Positions 11,501 through 26,500 of a DNA stretch of 64,000 nt are shown piece by piece (positions within the stretch are counted from its first letter, which is position 1; every line of letters begins with the position of its first letter). The notes under the pieces are model-generated. The model did no database searches. It was not told where the DNA came from and saw only the letters and a program-made list of their open reading frames with translations. This stretch comes from Owenia fusiformis (lineage: Eukaryota; Annelida; Polychaeta; Sabellida; Oweniidae). The position numbers and the translations under genes were made by a program. The stretch covers positions 16,784,822 to 16,848,821 of the forward strand of contig CAIIXF020000008.1 in the NCBI GenBank assembly GCA_903813345.2. Reading direction: 5' to 3'.

Positions 11501-14500
11501 TCCATAAGTTTATTAAAAGGAGCTATAATGACCCTAATACAGTTTTAAGATTTTGTCTTTTCTTTGTTTTTTAGTCGATGTGTCGGAACAATAGAGGGAC
11601 AGTGAGTGGATACTTTCTTGCTGGCAGATACATGATTTGGCTCCCGGTAAGTTAACATGCCTGACCCAGGCCCGTAGCCAGAGTATTCGATATGTTTGAA
11701 ACACCCCACACCCCCACCCCTCCCCATTGCTAAAATTTCTTTCGAAATCAATGCAATTTTTCACCATTCTGAGCACTTTTTAAGTGATTTTATCCATTTT
11801 GGCAAAAGCTGGCTTCGGGCCTCTTACCAGTTTGATCAATACATGTAGGTGTTATTTGATTGGAGGGAAGGATATGTTTTTTACTCTGAAGGAGAATGTG
11901 TTACTCTACTTGATCCATGAGTTAGGTCTTCCAAAATTTTAAGATCTTGATTCAAGAATGTTTATTTTGAACTTAACTCAAGCATCCCAACCTGTTACAA
12001 TATTTTTATAGATTTCCCATATAATGATGCTTTAGTACTTTATTTGTAAAACATGCAAATATTAACACAATGAGTTAGTAAAGTGACATAGTTGTGTGAA
12101 TAGTTCAAGATGATCATTTGATTTAGATTTTACATGTGTACCTTTGTAATTTAGGTAGGCATTTAGGTATGTTTAACATGTGAAATAATCTTCTATTAGA
12201 TATTAATTGTAACTTAAGCCATTTGTCTATTGTTTTCCTAAAGGCCCTGTGAAATGTTATTCCAAAATTTTTGAAAACAGTTTTAGCATTCAATTAGATC
12301 TTAAATTTTTAAGTACAGATCTTTACTGAACCTGATTTTCATACTTGTGGGTTATTTTGTCACTCATTTCAAGTATTTTCATGATTTCTATTCTGAAATA
12401 GCCTAGGATGATACTTTTATTCTATTATCAGTGGTATTGAACACTGTTTATTACAAGATGTATGTGTTTTTTTCTGACATACAGTTTAAGGAAAAAGCTA
12501 TAAATCAACATTTTGGACAAAAAAGTTGTTTCAAACATACTTTTTGAAGTTTTAGACTGAAGTTACACATATCATATCTTGATTCTTGATTTATTCAATA
12601 TAATCCAAAAGGTATAACCCCAATATTGGCCTAGGTATATATACTTTTGAAAAAATCAAAAACATCATCCATCATCATGTCCACATCATTTCAAAAATGG
12701 ACAAAAAAAGTATTGGACAGTAGATATAAGAAATTGTTCTTGATATCTCGAAATGTAACCCTACTCCCTATAATTTAAAAGATAAATGTAGATTATTTAA
12801 ACCCCCATATAATGAACATTTTGATATACACCTGCCATGATTGGGGTTAGCATTCCATAGTAGCCCACAAACTTTATGTTCCAAATATTTGACAGGATTT
12901 CTCATTTTATGTAGGATTATGGAATCATACCAATACTAATATTTAATTCAATTGCTCTTGTTCCATGCCAGATCAAACAATAATTATATATTTGCCAAGA
13001 ATGGTTTGGAATTATCACTGGCGGATCCAGAAGATAACAAGGAGGGGGGGGAGATATTTTTGGGCCCCTAAATAAAACTGGGCCCAAAGTTTGAAAATTT
13101 AAGGCCCATTTTTTTATTTTGATAATGTGGCCTAAAAAAGCCCAAAAAAGGCCAAGTAATGCCCAAACTTTTTCTGACTTTTGAATTTTTTCTGCCCCCA
13201 CCAAAGGGGGGTGGCCCCATGGGCCGCCAGTGATTATACTATGTATTATTACTATATCATCTCATTAGGACATGCATTTTTCCACAATACAATGTCCCAG
13301 AATGGGGGAAGTCCTTTACCACAAATAACACTGATATTAACAAAATTATACAGTAATAGAAAGGTGTATTTTATAAGCTACACTCCTATCACCTTTACAT
13401 GGCTCAGAACATTATTATGTGATCAATAAATTTTGAAAACAGAAACTTTGAACCAATGTTTGAAGTGAAATCAATATCAGCTACACATGTTATGTGACAG
13501 TCTCAAGTGGTATGTGTTAATACTATTGAAATCACTTATGTCTTACGATATTTTGGAGAATCTCTACATATTAGAATCAAGACAAAATGTGGGTAAAACT
13601 AACTAAAAAAGACTCATTATTAAACTACAGGGTGTTAAAAAAAAAACGCAACCCAAATAAATCGCGATATCTTGGAAAATACTGATCCAATTATGTTCAT
13701 ATTTTCCGGAAAGAAAGAAGAGACTGTGTATGTATAGCCCCTGTTGTTAGTTAGTTGTAAAACTTGATGTCTTGGACATTTGCTCAAAAGACAGTTGTAC
13801 TAGCAAAATACGAAACACACGAATGGAAAATAACTATATATTGGAAAATACCAATTCAATTATGTTTATTTTTTCAAGAAAAGGAAGAAGAGACTGTGTA
13901 TGTACAGCTCCTGTTGTCAGTAAGTTGAAAAACATGATGCCTTGGACACCTGCTCAAATGACAGTTGTACTAGGAAAATATGAAAACGCAGTCAGAGGTG
14001 ACTGCCACAGCAATAAAACCAAATAACTTTCTAACCATGGTGTTTTGGCACTTCAGATTTGGCATAAATTATCCTCATTCAATATGTGGTTAATTTGTGG
14101 AGTTTCATTAAAATCACTCCAGGGACTTAATAGTCATGGTCAAAATGCCTTCTTAACTCTCCCTGAACCAGGGCGTTTGACTGTGATTTGAAAGCATTTC
14201 AACCATGACAGTGAAGTCCCTGAAGTGATTTTGATTTCACTCTACAGATTTATCATACAGTGAATGAAGATGATTTGTGCCAAATTTGAAGAGCCAAAAC
14301 ACTATGGTTAGGTAGTTATTTAATTTTTTTGCGGTTGCAGTCACCCCTGGCTGCGTTTTTCGCATTTTGCTAGTACAACTGTCTTTTGAGCAGGTGTCCA
14401 AGGCATCATGTTTTACAACTAACCATTGACAGGAGCTATACATACACAGTCTCTTCTTTATTTCCTGAAAATATGAACATAATTGAACCAGTATTTTTCA

Positions 14501-17500
14501 AGATATAGCAATTTTTTGGGGTTGCGTTTTTTTTTTGAACACCCTGTACTAGAAAACGGACCACCTCCAAATTCAAACAGTGAACACTCATATATGAGAA
14601 ATTAACCTGCCTAACTGAACACTTTTCACAAAATATGACATATTTTTCTCATAAATTTGCTCAAATATTTTATATGTCACACTGATTTCTTATCAAATGG
14701 TCTTAATCATAATGGTTCTTTCTAGCATGACTAAATTCATTTGATTTGGATTTTGGAATGCCATAAATCCATGTGGTCAATAGAAATATTAATATTCATT
14801 CAGAATGTATTTATATTTCTTCAAAATCCAGAATCTTGCATTTTCAAAAACCTTGAAATCCTAATCTGAACATTTTTAGCTGGTCCAAATAGCTTTTAGA
14901 TTAGACAGGTTTTAATGTACACCTGTTATATTCCAGATGTATGGATACAATACCAAATGTCTATATGGAATTATAGGGTTTTGTAACACTTGATGCATAA
15001 AGAAAAGTATAAATTATCTTGATCATCCCAGTTTTTGGACATCATTATCTTTGTGCAAAGTCCAGGCTTGTAAACCAAGTGAACATACATGTATTTCCTT
15101 TTTATAGGAGTATTAATGTACTGTGTTTGTTGGAGGCAATTGGAGAATCCTTGTCTATAGTATTTTTTACAGATTGGGAAAAGTGCCTCAAATTGCTCCA
15201 AATTAGCTGGATTTTCTGAGAAAAGATATTTGAATTTCTAACTGTAGCACTAATTGGTATTTAAAAAAAATTGTTGAATAGAAATCTCTTATTTTTGATC
15301 ATTTTGATCATCTGCAAATTACTTTTTATTGGTTACAAAAAATGTCAGAAATACTAATTATTCAGAATCTACTTTTTCAAAATTTATAAATTTATTTGAA
15401 TAGATGAGAGAATCATGAATTATAGTATGTAATTTTGTATTTCAGGTAGGAGCATCCCTGTTTGCAAGTAACATCGGAAGTGAACATTTCATAGGCTTGG
15501 CAGGCTCAGGAGCTGCTGCTGGAATAGGAGTTGGGGCATTTGAACTTAATGTAGGCATCTTTGTCATATCTTTAGTCTTATTCTGATTCCTTATCAGTTG
15601 TTACATGAAAACTACATGAATTATGCAAATGAAATTAAGAATTTAAACTCTGAATAGATGTTTTTATCACACCATCGGTGGGCGTGGGATATAGTCGTCA
15701 TGATAACTGCATGATTGTGATCGTCATTTCAGGAAAACCACTCATCAGATTTTCTCAAAATTCACACACATGATAGAGTATATCAAGTTTTAGGCCTGAT
15801 TTACTTTTGGGTGGCCATTTTGTTTTCTGGTGGCCATTTTGAAGGTTTTTTGATAAATCTTGTCATCACCGTTTGTGGAAAACCGCTCATTGGATTTTCT
15901 CCAAATTCGCACACATGATAGAGAATATCAAGTTCTAGAGTTTATTAACTTTTGGGTGGCTATTTTGTTTTCTGGTGGCCATTTTGAAGGTTTTTCGACG
16001 GTGTTATCTCGTTCACATCATGTGCCTTATTTAAAAAAAGAAATAGTTTTTCGTATTTATCTTTTCTAGTGTCAATCTTTTGTTCATCCTTCACTGAGTG
16101 TATAGTCTGATTACAGTGACATCTTTTATTTGCTATTAATTTATGATGAGTAATTGCACTTAAGTGTTGAGAATTGTTTTAAATCACCTTTTGACTAAGA
16201 ATTTTATCTGTTCGTCTGTCTGTCTGTTAACACATGGGTAGCTCCATGACTATTGAAGTGGTATCAGTGGCATCTCAAAAGGTCATCTTGTTTCAAAATG
16301 GTGGCCATTTTTTGTTAAAAACCTGGGTGTCAGCTCTGTTTGGTCATATCATAATTCCACAAATATTCCATCTATTTGCTTGAAATTGTACTGGTACCTT
16401 AATTTATAGGTTATCAATGATGTACATATTTTGGCAAAAGATGTAGCAAAGATTCAAGATGGCCTCCATTTATTGTTGAATCAGGTTTTCAGCTTTTTTG
16501 GTCATAAATCCACTAATATTCCACCAATTTTCTTTAAACAATATTGTCTCAAATTTTCTCCAAAACATGTCACAAAGATTCAAAATAGCCATCATTTTTA
16601 TCATTGAAATATCACTTTTTATATGTTAAGAATCAAAAAGTATTACATTGATTTGCTAATTGTACAGACAGCAAAGTGTATAGGTTAACAGTAATATCTA
16701 GAATGCACTTTCACCATGTGAGCTCAGTACCCATGGTACTATTTATTAAAATCTCAATTAGGTGCATTGCACATTTGCTTTACTGCTTGGAGATCACTGA
16801 TTCTATATTCTATCATGTGACGTTGGCTAAGATGTTCAGATGACCTAACAACAATGTAATAATTCAGGTTTTTATGTTACCTTGCAACAATTTGTCATGT
16901 TCCATCAATGTTTTGGAAAAAATGTCAACCTTTGATCACAATACATGTATTTTGTTTTTGAATGTTCTATTGTTCACCCATAGTATGTAATTATAATTAT
17001 TATTTGTTTAAATAATTGATAGAGTAACAATAATAAAGGTACATTTATTATATGAACTACATAAAAATATGAAAATATTATCTAATTCGTTAATTATTGG
17101 TACATGTAATTATATACGTGAAAATTTAAAAAAAACTACTTTGTTTAACATGAAAACTGCCGACTTTAAGAAAGACATAATGCTCTTAAGGTCTTGAAAA
17201 TAATTTATAACTATGTAATTGAGAGATGTATGCCTCTGAAAAGCAACTCGTATAATTTGTCTTATGTTCCAGGCTGGCTTCCTGCTGCAGTTGCTAGGGT
17301 GGGTCATGCTGCCTGTCTATATTGCCAGTGGGGTAATTGATAATTTTTTTTCATGTTATCATTTTATGATTATGTCACTACTTGTCAAAAGTGGTGACAT
17401 ATTGTTCCCAACTTTTTGTGAATGCCATTCAACATTTGGCATCTGTAACAAATGGCAAGTGCTGACATTTTGCATGTTAATGTCTCATTTCAAATATTAA

Positions 17501-20500
17501 CATATTAAAATATTAGTTAAATTGAAGTTAACAGATAAATTATATTTATTTTACATCAAGAAATAAATTAAGTATGTGATGTGTATCATGGAATCTTGAA
17601 GGATTCCATTTTCATCTATTATCATTTTTGTTTATTTGTATTATTCATTTTGTTGATATCAATATTAGCACCAGTCATAGTCAGGAACATGAATGAAGTT
17701 GATAAAATGATATTTGATAAAAATCAAGTGGTTATCAGTATTTTCATGAGTTGAGAACATTGAATGAGAGAAAATGTTGAAGTCCATACTATAGAATATA
17801 TAGAATTTAGCTTGGGTTATGCTATGATATTAAAAATAAGAGGGTAATTCCTTAAATATATTTTGGATATGTTTTTTTAATTTTAATCCATTCAAATTGT
17901 AATGTGTAATGTGATATAAAGTTATGGAATTAGAAAATATGGAAATCATGGCAATAACAACTACATGTACTTACCGATATTAATTTAAAATATTTCAACT
18001 TTTTTAACTTTTTTTGCAACTAAGCGCAGTTTAAGAAACATGAAAATATAAATATTGCATACAGTACATGTAGTTTTCTCAAGAGATATTCATGTTTTCT
18101 TCAGAATTAGATTCTTAATTCATAATGAATACTTAAAATTCAAGGCAAGCTTAGTATTGGATTTGGGCAAGAGTTGAATTAAAAAAGATTGAATTTTGAT
18201 TCATGGTATCAATAGCAATCTAATAGCTTTTAAATCCAGTATTGGATAGACATACATCCAATGCTAGTTCTTCACTCTGCTGTAGGTCAGAAAATCTATA
18301 GAAATCACTTTCAACATTTCTCACCAAGATCACATCGGTGTGAAATCATCAAATAAAATGCAAATGGCCTCCGACAGGCTACTTTTAAGCTTTTAGTATT
18401 GTTAATAATTTAAGTTAGTATGGGTAAACATACACTTTATCAAACGAAAGAAGTAGCAAAAAACACACTGTGAATGAATGAATCAGAATGAAAATAATTT
18501 TTGTTTTGAACAAAAATGTCCAAAAATGACTTCATTTTGTTAGAAAGAAACAGATCAAATATTCTAGATGTGCTTATTGTGTCAGTAGTTTGGTAGCTTT
18601 TAAGTAGCTTACCTCAGTGTATCCAATTTCTTATCGAGGTAGGATTATTGATTTTCCCATGTTTGCAATATAGAACAGCAAGTGGTTAGAAAACTGTATT
18701 CACAGATTGATCAATCCCCATAATTCTAGAACATTCTACCCTAGTCAGCACTTACATTTAGGAGAATAGATTATGATAATGCACCCTATTTCACAACAAT
18801 ACCCTCTAAGCACGGGGATTTTTATTCTTCCACGTAGGCAGTTTTGATTTTCAATAACAAGGTAATACAATGTTGTTTTGCAATGAAAGCTTTGTTATGA
18901 ATGGAGTCATTTTGTCCTTGTGTAGGGGTGACAATGACGGAAATTTCCATTGAACCAGTTCAGTTTGGAAACAGAACAATCAACCAAATGTACTTTATGA
19001 TGGAAAGATCCAGTTTTTGCCCTGTCATCAACATAAGTCACCTTGATTACTGTTGGGAAGATTGTGATATTACACAGTATCATTTACAAGTTGTGTAAAT
19101 TGTAATTTTCACATCAAGTTTAGTCCTTTCAATGAATGCTCAAGTAAAAATATTACCCAATGTTATCTTTCTCACACAAGGTTGCCACTCTCCCACAATT
19201 CATGCGCAGGAGGTTTGGTGGGACCAGGATCCAGATTTACCTCTCTTGTCTCTCACTGCTACTCTACATCCTTACTAAAGTCTCAGTAAGTAAAAACACC
19301 CATATACACCCATTAAAGGTTCTGTGTAATGTTTCCAGAAGTGTACATCAATTATTTAAAGGTTCTGTGTAATGTTTCCATATGTTTACACCCATTGTTT
19401 AACGGTTCTGTTCTGCGTTCTGTCTCGTTAATTATACATCCATTATTTAAAGGCCTCATGTAACATCTCTGACTAATATCTGGTAATTAATTTCTGGCCA
19501 GCATAATTTCTCTATAAGCTTACATCCATTGTTTAAAGACCCTGTGTAATGTAAATGTCAGTAATTATCCATTTATTAAAATAGATCAGGATATCATGCA
19601 TCTAAAAGTCAACAAACTTTCTTCAAAAACAATTTTTCCAAGCTTCGACAATTATAAAAAGAAGGTTTATATCTAAGTTTATTGATTGAGTTAGTTTCAT
19701 TACAAATTATATTTTAGGGTTATTTAGAGGGCAATTACGTCTATTAACACTCCAAGTCAGGAAAATATGATATTTTAATGATTAAAAAACAATTTTACAT
19801 TGGGACTTTAAATAATGATAAATTATAATTTTTGAAAAAAGTTTTAGAGGAGATACACATATACTCAAGCAATGTTATTATAATATTGGAGGGGAGAATG
19901 TTTCTTAGACAAATGTTTATAGCAACGTTTTAACTTTTGTTAAAAGGTTATTAATTGTTTGCAGGTAAACCTTTATTCTGGAGCTATATTCATACAACAA
20001 AGTCTTGGGTGGAATATATATCTTGCAGTGTGCTTGTTGCTCCTGGCAACTGCAATTTGTACAGTTACAGGTAATTGTTAGCTCGTCATTTATTTAGATA
20101 AGTGGGTTATTTCCAAAAACAATGTCAAAAAACTTTGCCCCAAAACAAGGTCAGCCAAAAAGTATAAAAATACATAATAGTGTTTTTTTTTAGTGTTTTT
20201 GCTCTCCTCGGAAGAAGTTCAACTATACTGTCTTAGACCTCTCTTGAATCTATAATATCTCATATTTTACTGTCATACTTTTACATAGCAATGTTAGAAT
20301 ATCATGGTTCGCAACCTTGTGTTGAACTCAATGAAAATACCTTCATCATTGTACAAAAATGGATGCTTGTAATACATACAATTCTTTGTGTAGTAAAGTA
20401 AAAGAGTACATGTATGTTATGTTAAGCGAAGGCCCTGTATACCCTTGTATACTCTTTCTGCTACTAATATACAAATATTCTATATTGATGTGTGTCTTTC

Positions 20501-23500
20501 ACAAGCAATATTCCCTGAACCCCAAAGGGTTAGGGCCTGTTGAACTTGCGAAAGATCCTTGGGTATTCACCCGAGATAGAATGAAATATTTGTTTTATTA
20601 TTCACTTTCAATATTCCTCTCTAGTCTAGACCTCTCTAGATCTTCACTGATGTTTTTGATGCTTTTATAATGTTTTTTTGAATGGATATTACTATGAATT
20701 CTATCAATTTCTTATGACAGTGAATAATGATTAAAATTATATTGTTGATGTCACATTCCTCACTCTCTGATTGGTATATGTCCTTCACGTGACTAAAAGA
20801 TAACAGGCGATATTCAGTGGAAGTCACGTGAGTGAATAATAAAACAAATATATGATTCTATTTTCGGTGAATATCAGTGGCACTTTCACAAGATGATATA
20901 CCACTACAATTGAATATATGTATAATATTCAGTAGCAGTTTAAGCACAATATATATATTGGTATTTATCATATTAAATAGGTGCATCACCTGCCAAAATA
21001 TAGAGTACATATCGTGCATTTACCTGAAATATTTTAATATAATTGTAGTGTACATTTACATACACATATACATGTACTTTTACCATTCTGGAGGTGGTCG
21101 GGTACATTTCCATATGGCATATACATGTACTTTTACCATTCTGCAGGTGGTCGGGTACATTTCCATACACATGTACTTTTACCATTCTGCAGGTGGTCTG
21201 GTACATTTCCATATACATGTACTTTTACCATTCTGCAGGTGGTCTGGTACATTTCCATACACATGTACTTTAACCATTCTGCAGGTGGTCTGGTACATTT
21301 CCATATACATGTACTTTTACCATTCTGCAGGTGGTCTGGTACATTTCCATATGGCATATACATGTACTTTTACCATTCTGCAGGTGGTTTGGTACATTTC
21401 CATACACATGTACTTTTACCATTCTGCAGGTGGTCTGGTACATTTCCATATACATGTACTTTTACCATTCTGCAGGTGGTCTGGTACATTTACATATACA
21501 TGTACTTTTACCATTCTGCAGGTGGTCTGGTACATTTACATATACATGTACTTTTACCATTCTGCAGGTGGTCTGGTACATTTCCATATACATGTACTTT
21601 TACCATTCTGCAGGTGGTCTGGTACATTTCCATATACATGTACTTTTACCATTCTGCAGGTGGTCTGGTACATTTCCATATGACATATACATGTACTTTT
21701 CTCATTCTTCAGGTGGTCTGGCGGCTGTTATATACACTGACACATTGCAAGCTTTGGTCATGGTCATTGGAGCATCCATACTGTCAATTCTAGGTAAAAT
21801 ATTTGAAATTCATTGCCATTTTCAGAAGTCTCTTGGTTTGACAATTGACAATTTAGGCATTAAAAGTCATATTTGGTAGCTGTTCACTATGTGACCACAT
21901 GGCCCTTTATTATCCCAACAAACAAAGTTTGTTAGGGATATACCAATGGCCTCCATCCATCTGTCCGTCAGTTCATCCATCTTTTATTCACTCAGTCCAT
22001 CTGTCCGTCTGTCCAAATTGGCCACCTAATTCAAGAATTTTCAATGATTAGGAGATCTCTATGGCCATATTATACTTGAATGTAACATATTTCAGATTTA
22101 TTAATAATTTGTTTGTTGGGATTTGCTACTTTATGGAGTTGCCATTTTCTATTTATTTTTCCTTTTACTCGTGGTAATTTCATTTATTAAACTGACTGTT
22201 TTTACCTTTTACCACAAGGAATTGAATTCGCAAATGACTAAAATTTAAATGTGCTTTGTATTATCTAGGCTTTATGCGAGTTGGTGGAATGACTGGCCTT
22301 CGTGAAAAATATATGAATGCCATACCTAAAGTTCCAAACTCGACACTCGCATTTTACAACTACACAATGATGCCAAACACTACATGTGGTGTGCCAAAGG
22401 ACGACTCCTGGATTATGTTACGTAATCCAACCACTAGTGATATGCCGTGGCCAGGTTTCATATTGGGCCAAACACCAGCCTCTGTTTGGTATTGGTGTGC
22501 TGATCAGGTAGTAATGTTATATGGGTATTAGAAGTGTAAAAAATAGAAAAAATGATTGGAGTCAAGTTCAACTTTAAGACCCACAGTTTTCATACCTTGG
22601 AATCTGAGGCTAAAATTCCTGCCCAAAATCCTATTATTTTGTCATAGATGGAGGGTTATGATGAATGAGATATCATTTTATTCAGCCTACGTAATGGTGA
22701 TTCTTATGTATTAGATAAATGGAAGTGCAGCAGTCAGCCTCATTAGTTGCCAATTAAGGGCCATTAATATGCTTCAAAAGCAATCTGAATAGAATTGAAC
22801 CAATGAGATCCCAGCAATAAATTATCTGATCGACCCATGTTAAATCCCACATCAGTCAGATGTTTTGTTTGTTTTTCAAATAGAAAAAGGGTCATGTAAG
22901 GTCATATAGACAGTTCCACATTTACCACATCTTCTGAAACTTTACCATGATATACTCAAATATTACCACATTTCAAAAAGAAGCACAACATGAAAATATT
23001 GATAGCATCAGATGTACTCAGTACTACATGTACTAAAAAAGTACCAGATGTACTCAGACAGTACTACATATACTCAAACAGTATCAGGTGTACTTGGAGA
23101 GTCCTACATGTACTCAAATAGTATCAGATGTACTCATTGAGATCCACATGTACTCAAATAGTATCAGATACACTCAAAAAGTACTACATGTACTCAAATA
23201 GTACCAGATGTACTCAGAGTTCTTCATGTACTTAAATAGAACCAGATGTACTCAGAGTTCTACATGTACTTAAATAGTACCAGATATACCTAGAGAGTAC
23301 TACTTGTACTCAGGTAGTACCAGATAATCAAGTAGTACTCACAGAGTTTTACATGAATTAGAATAGTACCAGATGTACACTGAAAGTTAACACATATACT
23401 CAAATAGTAGTAAATGTCCTCGGAGAGTATTACATGTATATAAATACTTTCACTTCTACTCAGACAGTACTACATGTATTCAAACAGTACCACATGTGGT

Positions 23501-26500
23501 CAGACAGTACTACATGTACTCAAATAGTACCACATCTTCTGGAACTTTACCACATTTTTCAGATGATGGTCCAGAGGGCATTAGCTGCTAAGAGTCTTTC
23601 CCATGCCCAGGGAGGTACCCTATTTGCTGGATACCTTAAGCTGCTCCCTCTCTTCCTCATGGTTTTACCTGGGATGATTAGTAGAGTGCTTTACACAGGT
23701 AAAATATCATCTTATATTTCTCTTGTTTGGTTCTTATAAGTTGGAGGGGTTTGATTTTCATATGTTGCCCTTTGAGCTTTCCTTCTCATACAATCTGGGT
23801 CATTTGATGAATATACAGGGTGAGCCAACTTTAAATCAGGATAAAAATAGCTAGGTTCAATATGATACATTGATTTATATATCATTTTAAAGGTAATCTA
23901 TTTTCAAACAATTTGGTATATAACACTATGTCATGAAATCAATATTAAAGTTATACTTATTTGGGAGGCCGGGTTGCTATTTGTTGTTATAAACATGTGA
24001 AACCTGTTATTGTTTTAGATGAGGTTGCCTGTGCAGATGAGGTGACATGTATGGATGTGTGTCAGAACCCTGCTGGATGTTCCAATATCGCATACCCTAA
24101 ACTTGTGCTGGGCATCATGCCATCAGGTATTTAATAACGAGTCTCCTTATTTGGATAAGTTACATAGATTTATTAGAGGTGTCACAGGTCAGATATTTTT
24201 GGGGTCAGGTTGGGCCAGAAAAAAGTGTGCGGGTCACATAATTTTGGGTTGGGTCACAAGAAAACAGAAAAAGGAATTTGATGAACCAAATGAATTGTTG
24301 AACCAACAAAGTTTTTAAAAACATCTTTTAAGAACGGTAAATTATTTTCTTTTCGTACTTTATATATATTTACAAGAAATAGGGCAGCTAGAAATTTGAA
24401 ACTTTTGCTGGGAATATTTTTTGATAATTTACAATATTCCTGAGTGTCCTGGCCCGACCTGAAATTGGTAAGTAGTTGTTTGTGACCTGACCCAAGCCTT
24501 CCGATTTCAGGTCGGTGTGACATATCTACAATTTACACTTGATTCATTCTCTCATCCTCCAAATGCAGGATTCTAGACGTTATCCACTCTTCTTGCCTTG
24601 AGAAAAATCAAGAAATGGATGTCTGGAGCCTGCATTCAGAGGACACCATTCTCTTGAAATGCATTGAAATGTAACATCTATTGAATAATCTTCTATGTAG
24701 AGTATGTATGACAGTAAAATCAAATTTTCCACTTTTGAGACAAGAAATTCATACAGTCTCACTCAGAGTCCTGAGAAGGTGCGATATTTAGCCAAATTGT
24801 CTCTGTTTATACGAGATGAGGCATGTGTCAGTTCATGGCCTGGCTAGATTGAAATGTGACAAATTGACTGGCCATTTTAATTGAATCTATTGACCTGTTA
24901 TTGCTCATTTTGGGTCAGCATGCTAAACCTGAGTGGAGGAGCCTGTTACCATGGCTACAACCACTTAACTGGCCAATTACCAAGACAAGGCATCCATGTT
25001 TGCTTTACACAGCCAGTTCACTGGCCAATTACCAAGTCATCCATGTTTGCCTTCTCAGGGCTCTGGGTAATACTGAATAATACTGAATTTGCAACTTACT
25101 ACTTTGCTTAAAGATTATAAGTTATGCTTTTTTCCAGATTTCCTGGATCTGCCCAAGCCAGGTTTAATCACTATAAAGGTGTTGAATATTTTCAGATTTA
25201 CTTTTTAACCTTTTTGATTCTTGATCATTCTTTAAATAGAAATTGGGTTGCATTGGATTTTCTACCATTTCAATGCCATTCATGTTCTATTTGAGGTATA
25301 TTTCTTGAAGGTGGGTTACCTCTCTCCATTGGCCTGATAAATCTTGAAATCCATTTTGCAATGTCAGAACAAAGGGGTTTTAGTCTGTTTTTGCTTATTA
25401 CTATGGCATTATCATGTTTCTCAATTGTCAATGTGACCTCAAACATCATTTCCATGGTGTGTCTGTACCTCACTCTGTGATTGGTTAGTAGTGTGTCATG
25501 TGACAAGATATGTATTTGTAGTACAGTGGTATTTGAAATCTATTGAAAAAACAGTTCATTATTGATTATCCCATCGAATGAAGTACGTGGGGATACAGAA
25601 AACGCTTTTGTCCGTCCATCCATCCATCCATACACATCAGTTCACATATTTCTGTCCCAGTGATAACTCGAATACCATCGGCCTGATATAGTGTTCATAC
25701 TTTTTACTCATATGCCCTACATGAATACAAGTTTGCCCGAAAGCCAATTTTGAAAATGGCTGCTGCTTTCAAAATGACCATCATTTAATTGTTGATTTTA
25801 TACTTCTTTGTCAAGACAGAATTAAATGAAATAAAACATGGTGGCCATCTTGAAATATGGTGGCAATTACATGCTATTTTGTGGTGTTGCTGTATCTCAA
25901 AAAGTAGTGAAGCATTTTGTTGGATATTCGATCTATAAATAGTTGTATGCATGGCACACTGTCTTTTGATGATTTAACTTTAGTAGGCCATTTTGAAAAG
26001 GTGGTTGTTTTCATATGTGTTATTTCACATTGTATGCTGTACATGTAACTGGAAAGATATAATGGAATGATTTTGTTGATATTCTATATGTGAATATTTA
26101 GAGGCATAAAAACACTGTCTAGCAATATAATGTAACAATTTCAATTTTTTATGAGATGTTCAATGGGATTTGCTACACCTTGGTGTTGCTGTTATCTTGT
26201 TCTTTTTTATGTACAATTGCCAATATAATTGAATAGGAAGCCTTGTAACCTATAAAACTGCTGAATTCCTAGATGATGGTAACAAGTCTTTCTGTACACC
26301 TACTATAATTGTGTTCCAGGGTGTTAAATAGGTCATCTCCTCTACAGCCAAAACTAAGATACATGGTATCAATTGTGATATATCATTTTAAAGATCATCC
26401 AAAGTAAATTGATCGGTACATGTATAGATCTGATACTTGTCAGTCAATGTCACAAATTGCTTCATCATATCAACTGAGGTGACCATTGACCTAGAAACAC

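Larger units (their letters stand above)
5589..11574 (+). other. SLC5 intron 1
   Basis: About 6 kb with no coding signal. It contains a degenerate tandem repeat (6560-6895), a poly-G run at about 8653 and a small MITE at 9501-9657. The rest is AT-rich and featureless. Confidence 0.75.
11647..15445 (+). other. SLC5 intron 2
   Basis: Non-coding, 3.8 kb. Holds three transposon-derived elements (11669-11821, 13016-13232, 13628-14546) listed separately. Confidence 0.75.

Noticed and set aside
18901-19098. 65-aa frame [20 protein letters not shown] in SLC5 intron 4
   Set aside because: SLC5 homology is continuous across exons 4 and 5, and no splice sites of correct phase surround this frame.
20877-21879. 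Plus-strand frames up to 268 aa with [13 protein letters not shown] repeats
   Set aside because: They read through the acceptor array; only the last part in one frame is the genuine exon 7.
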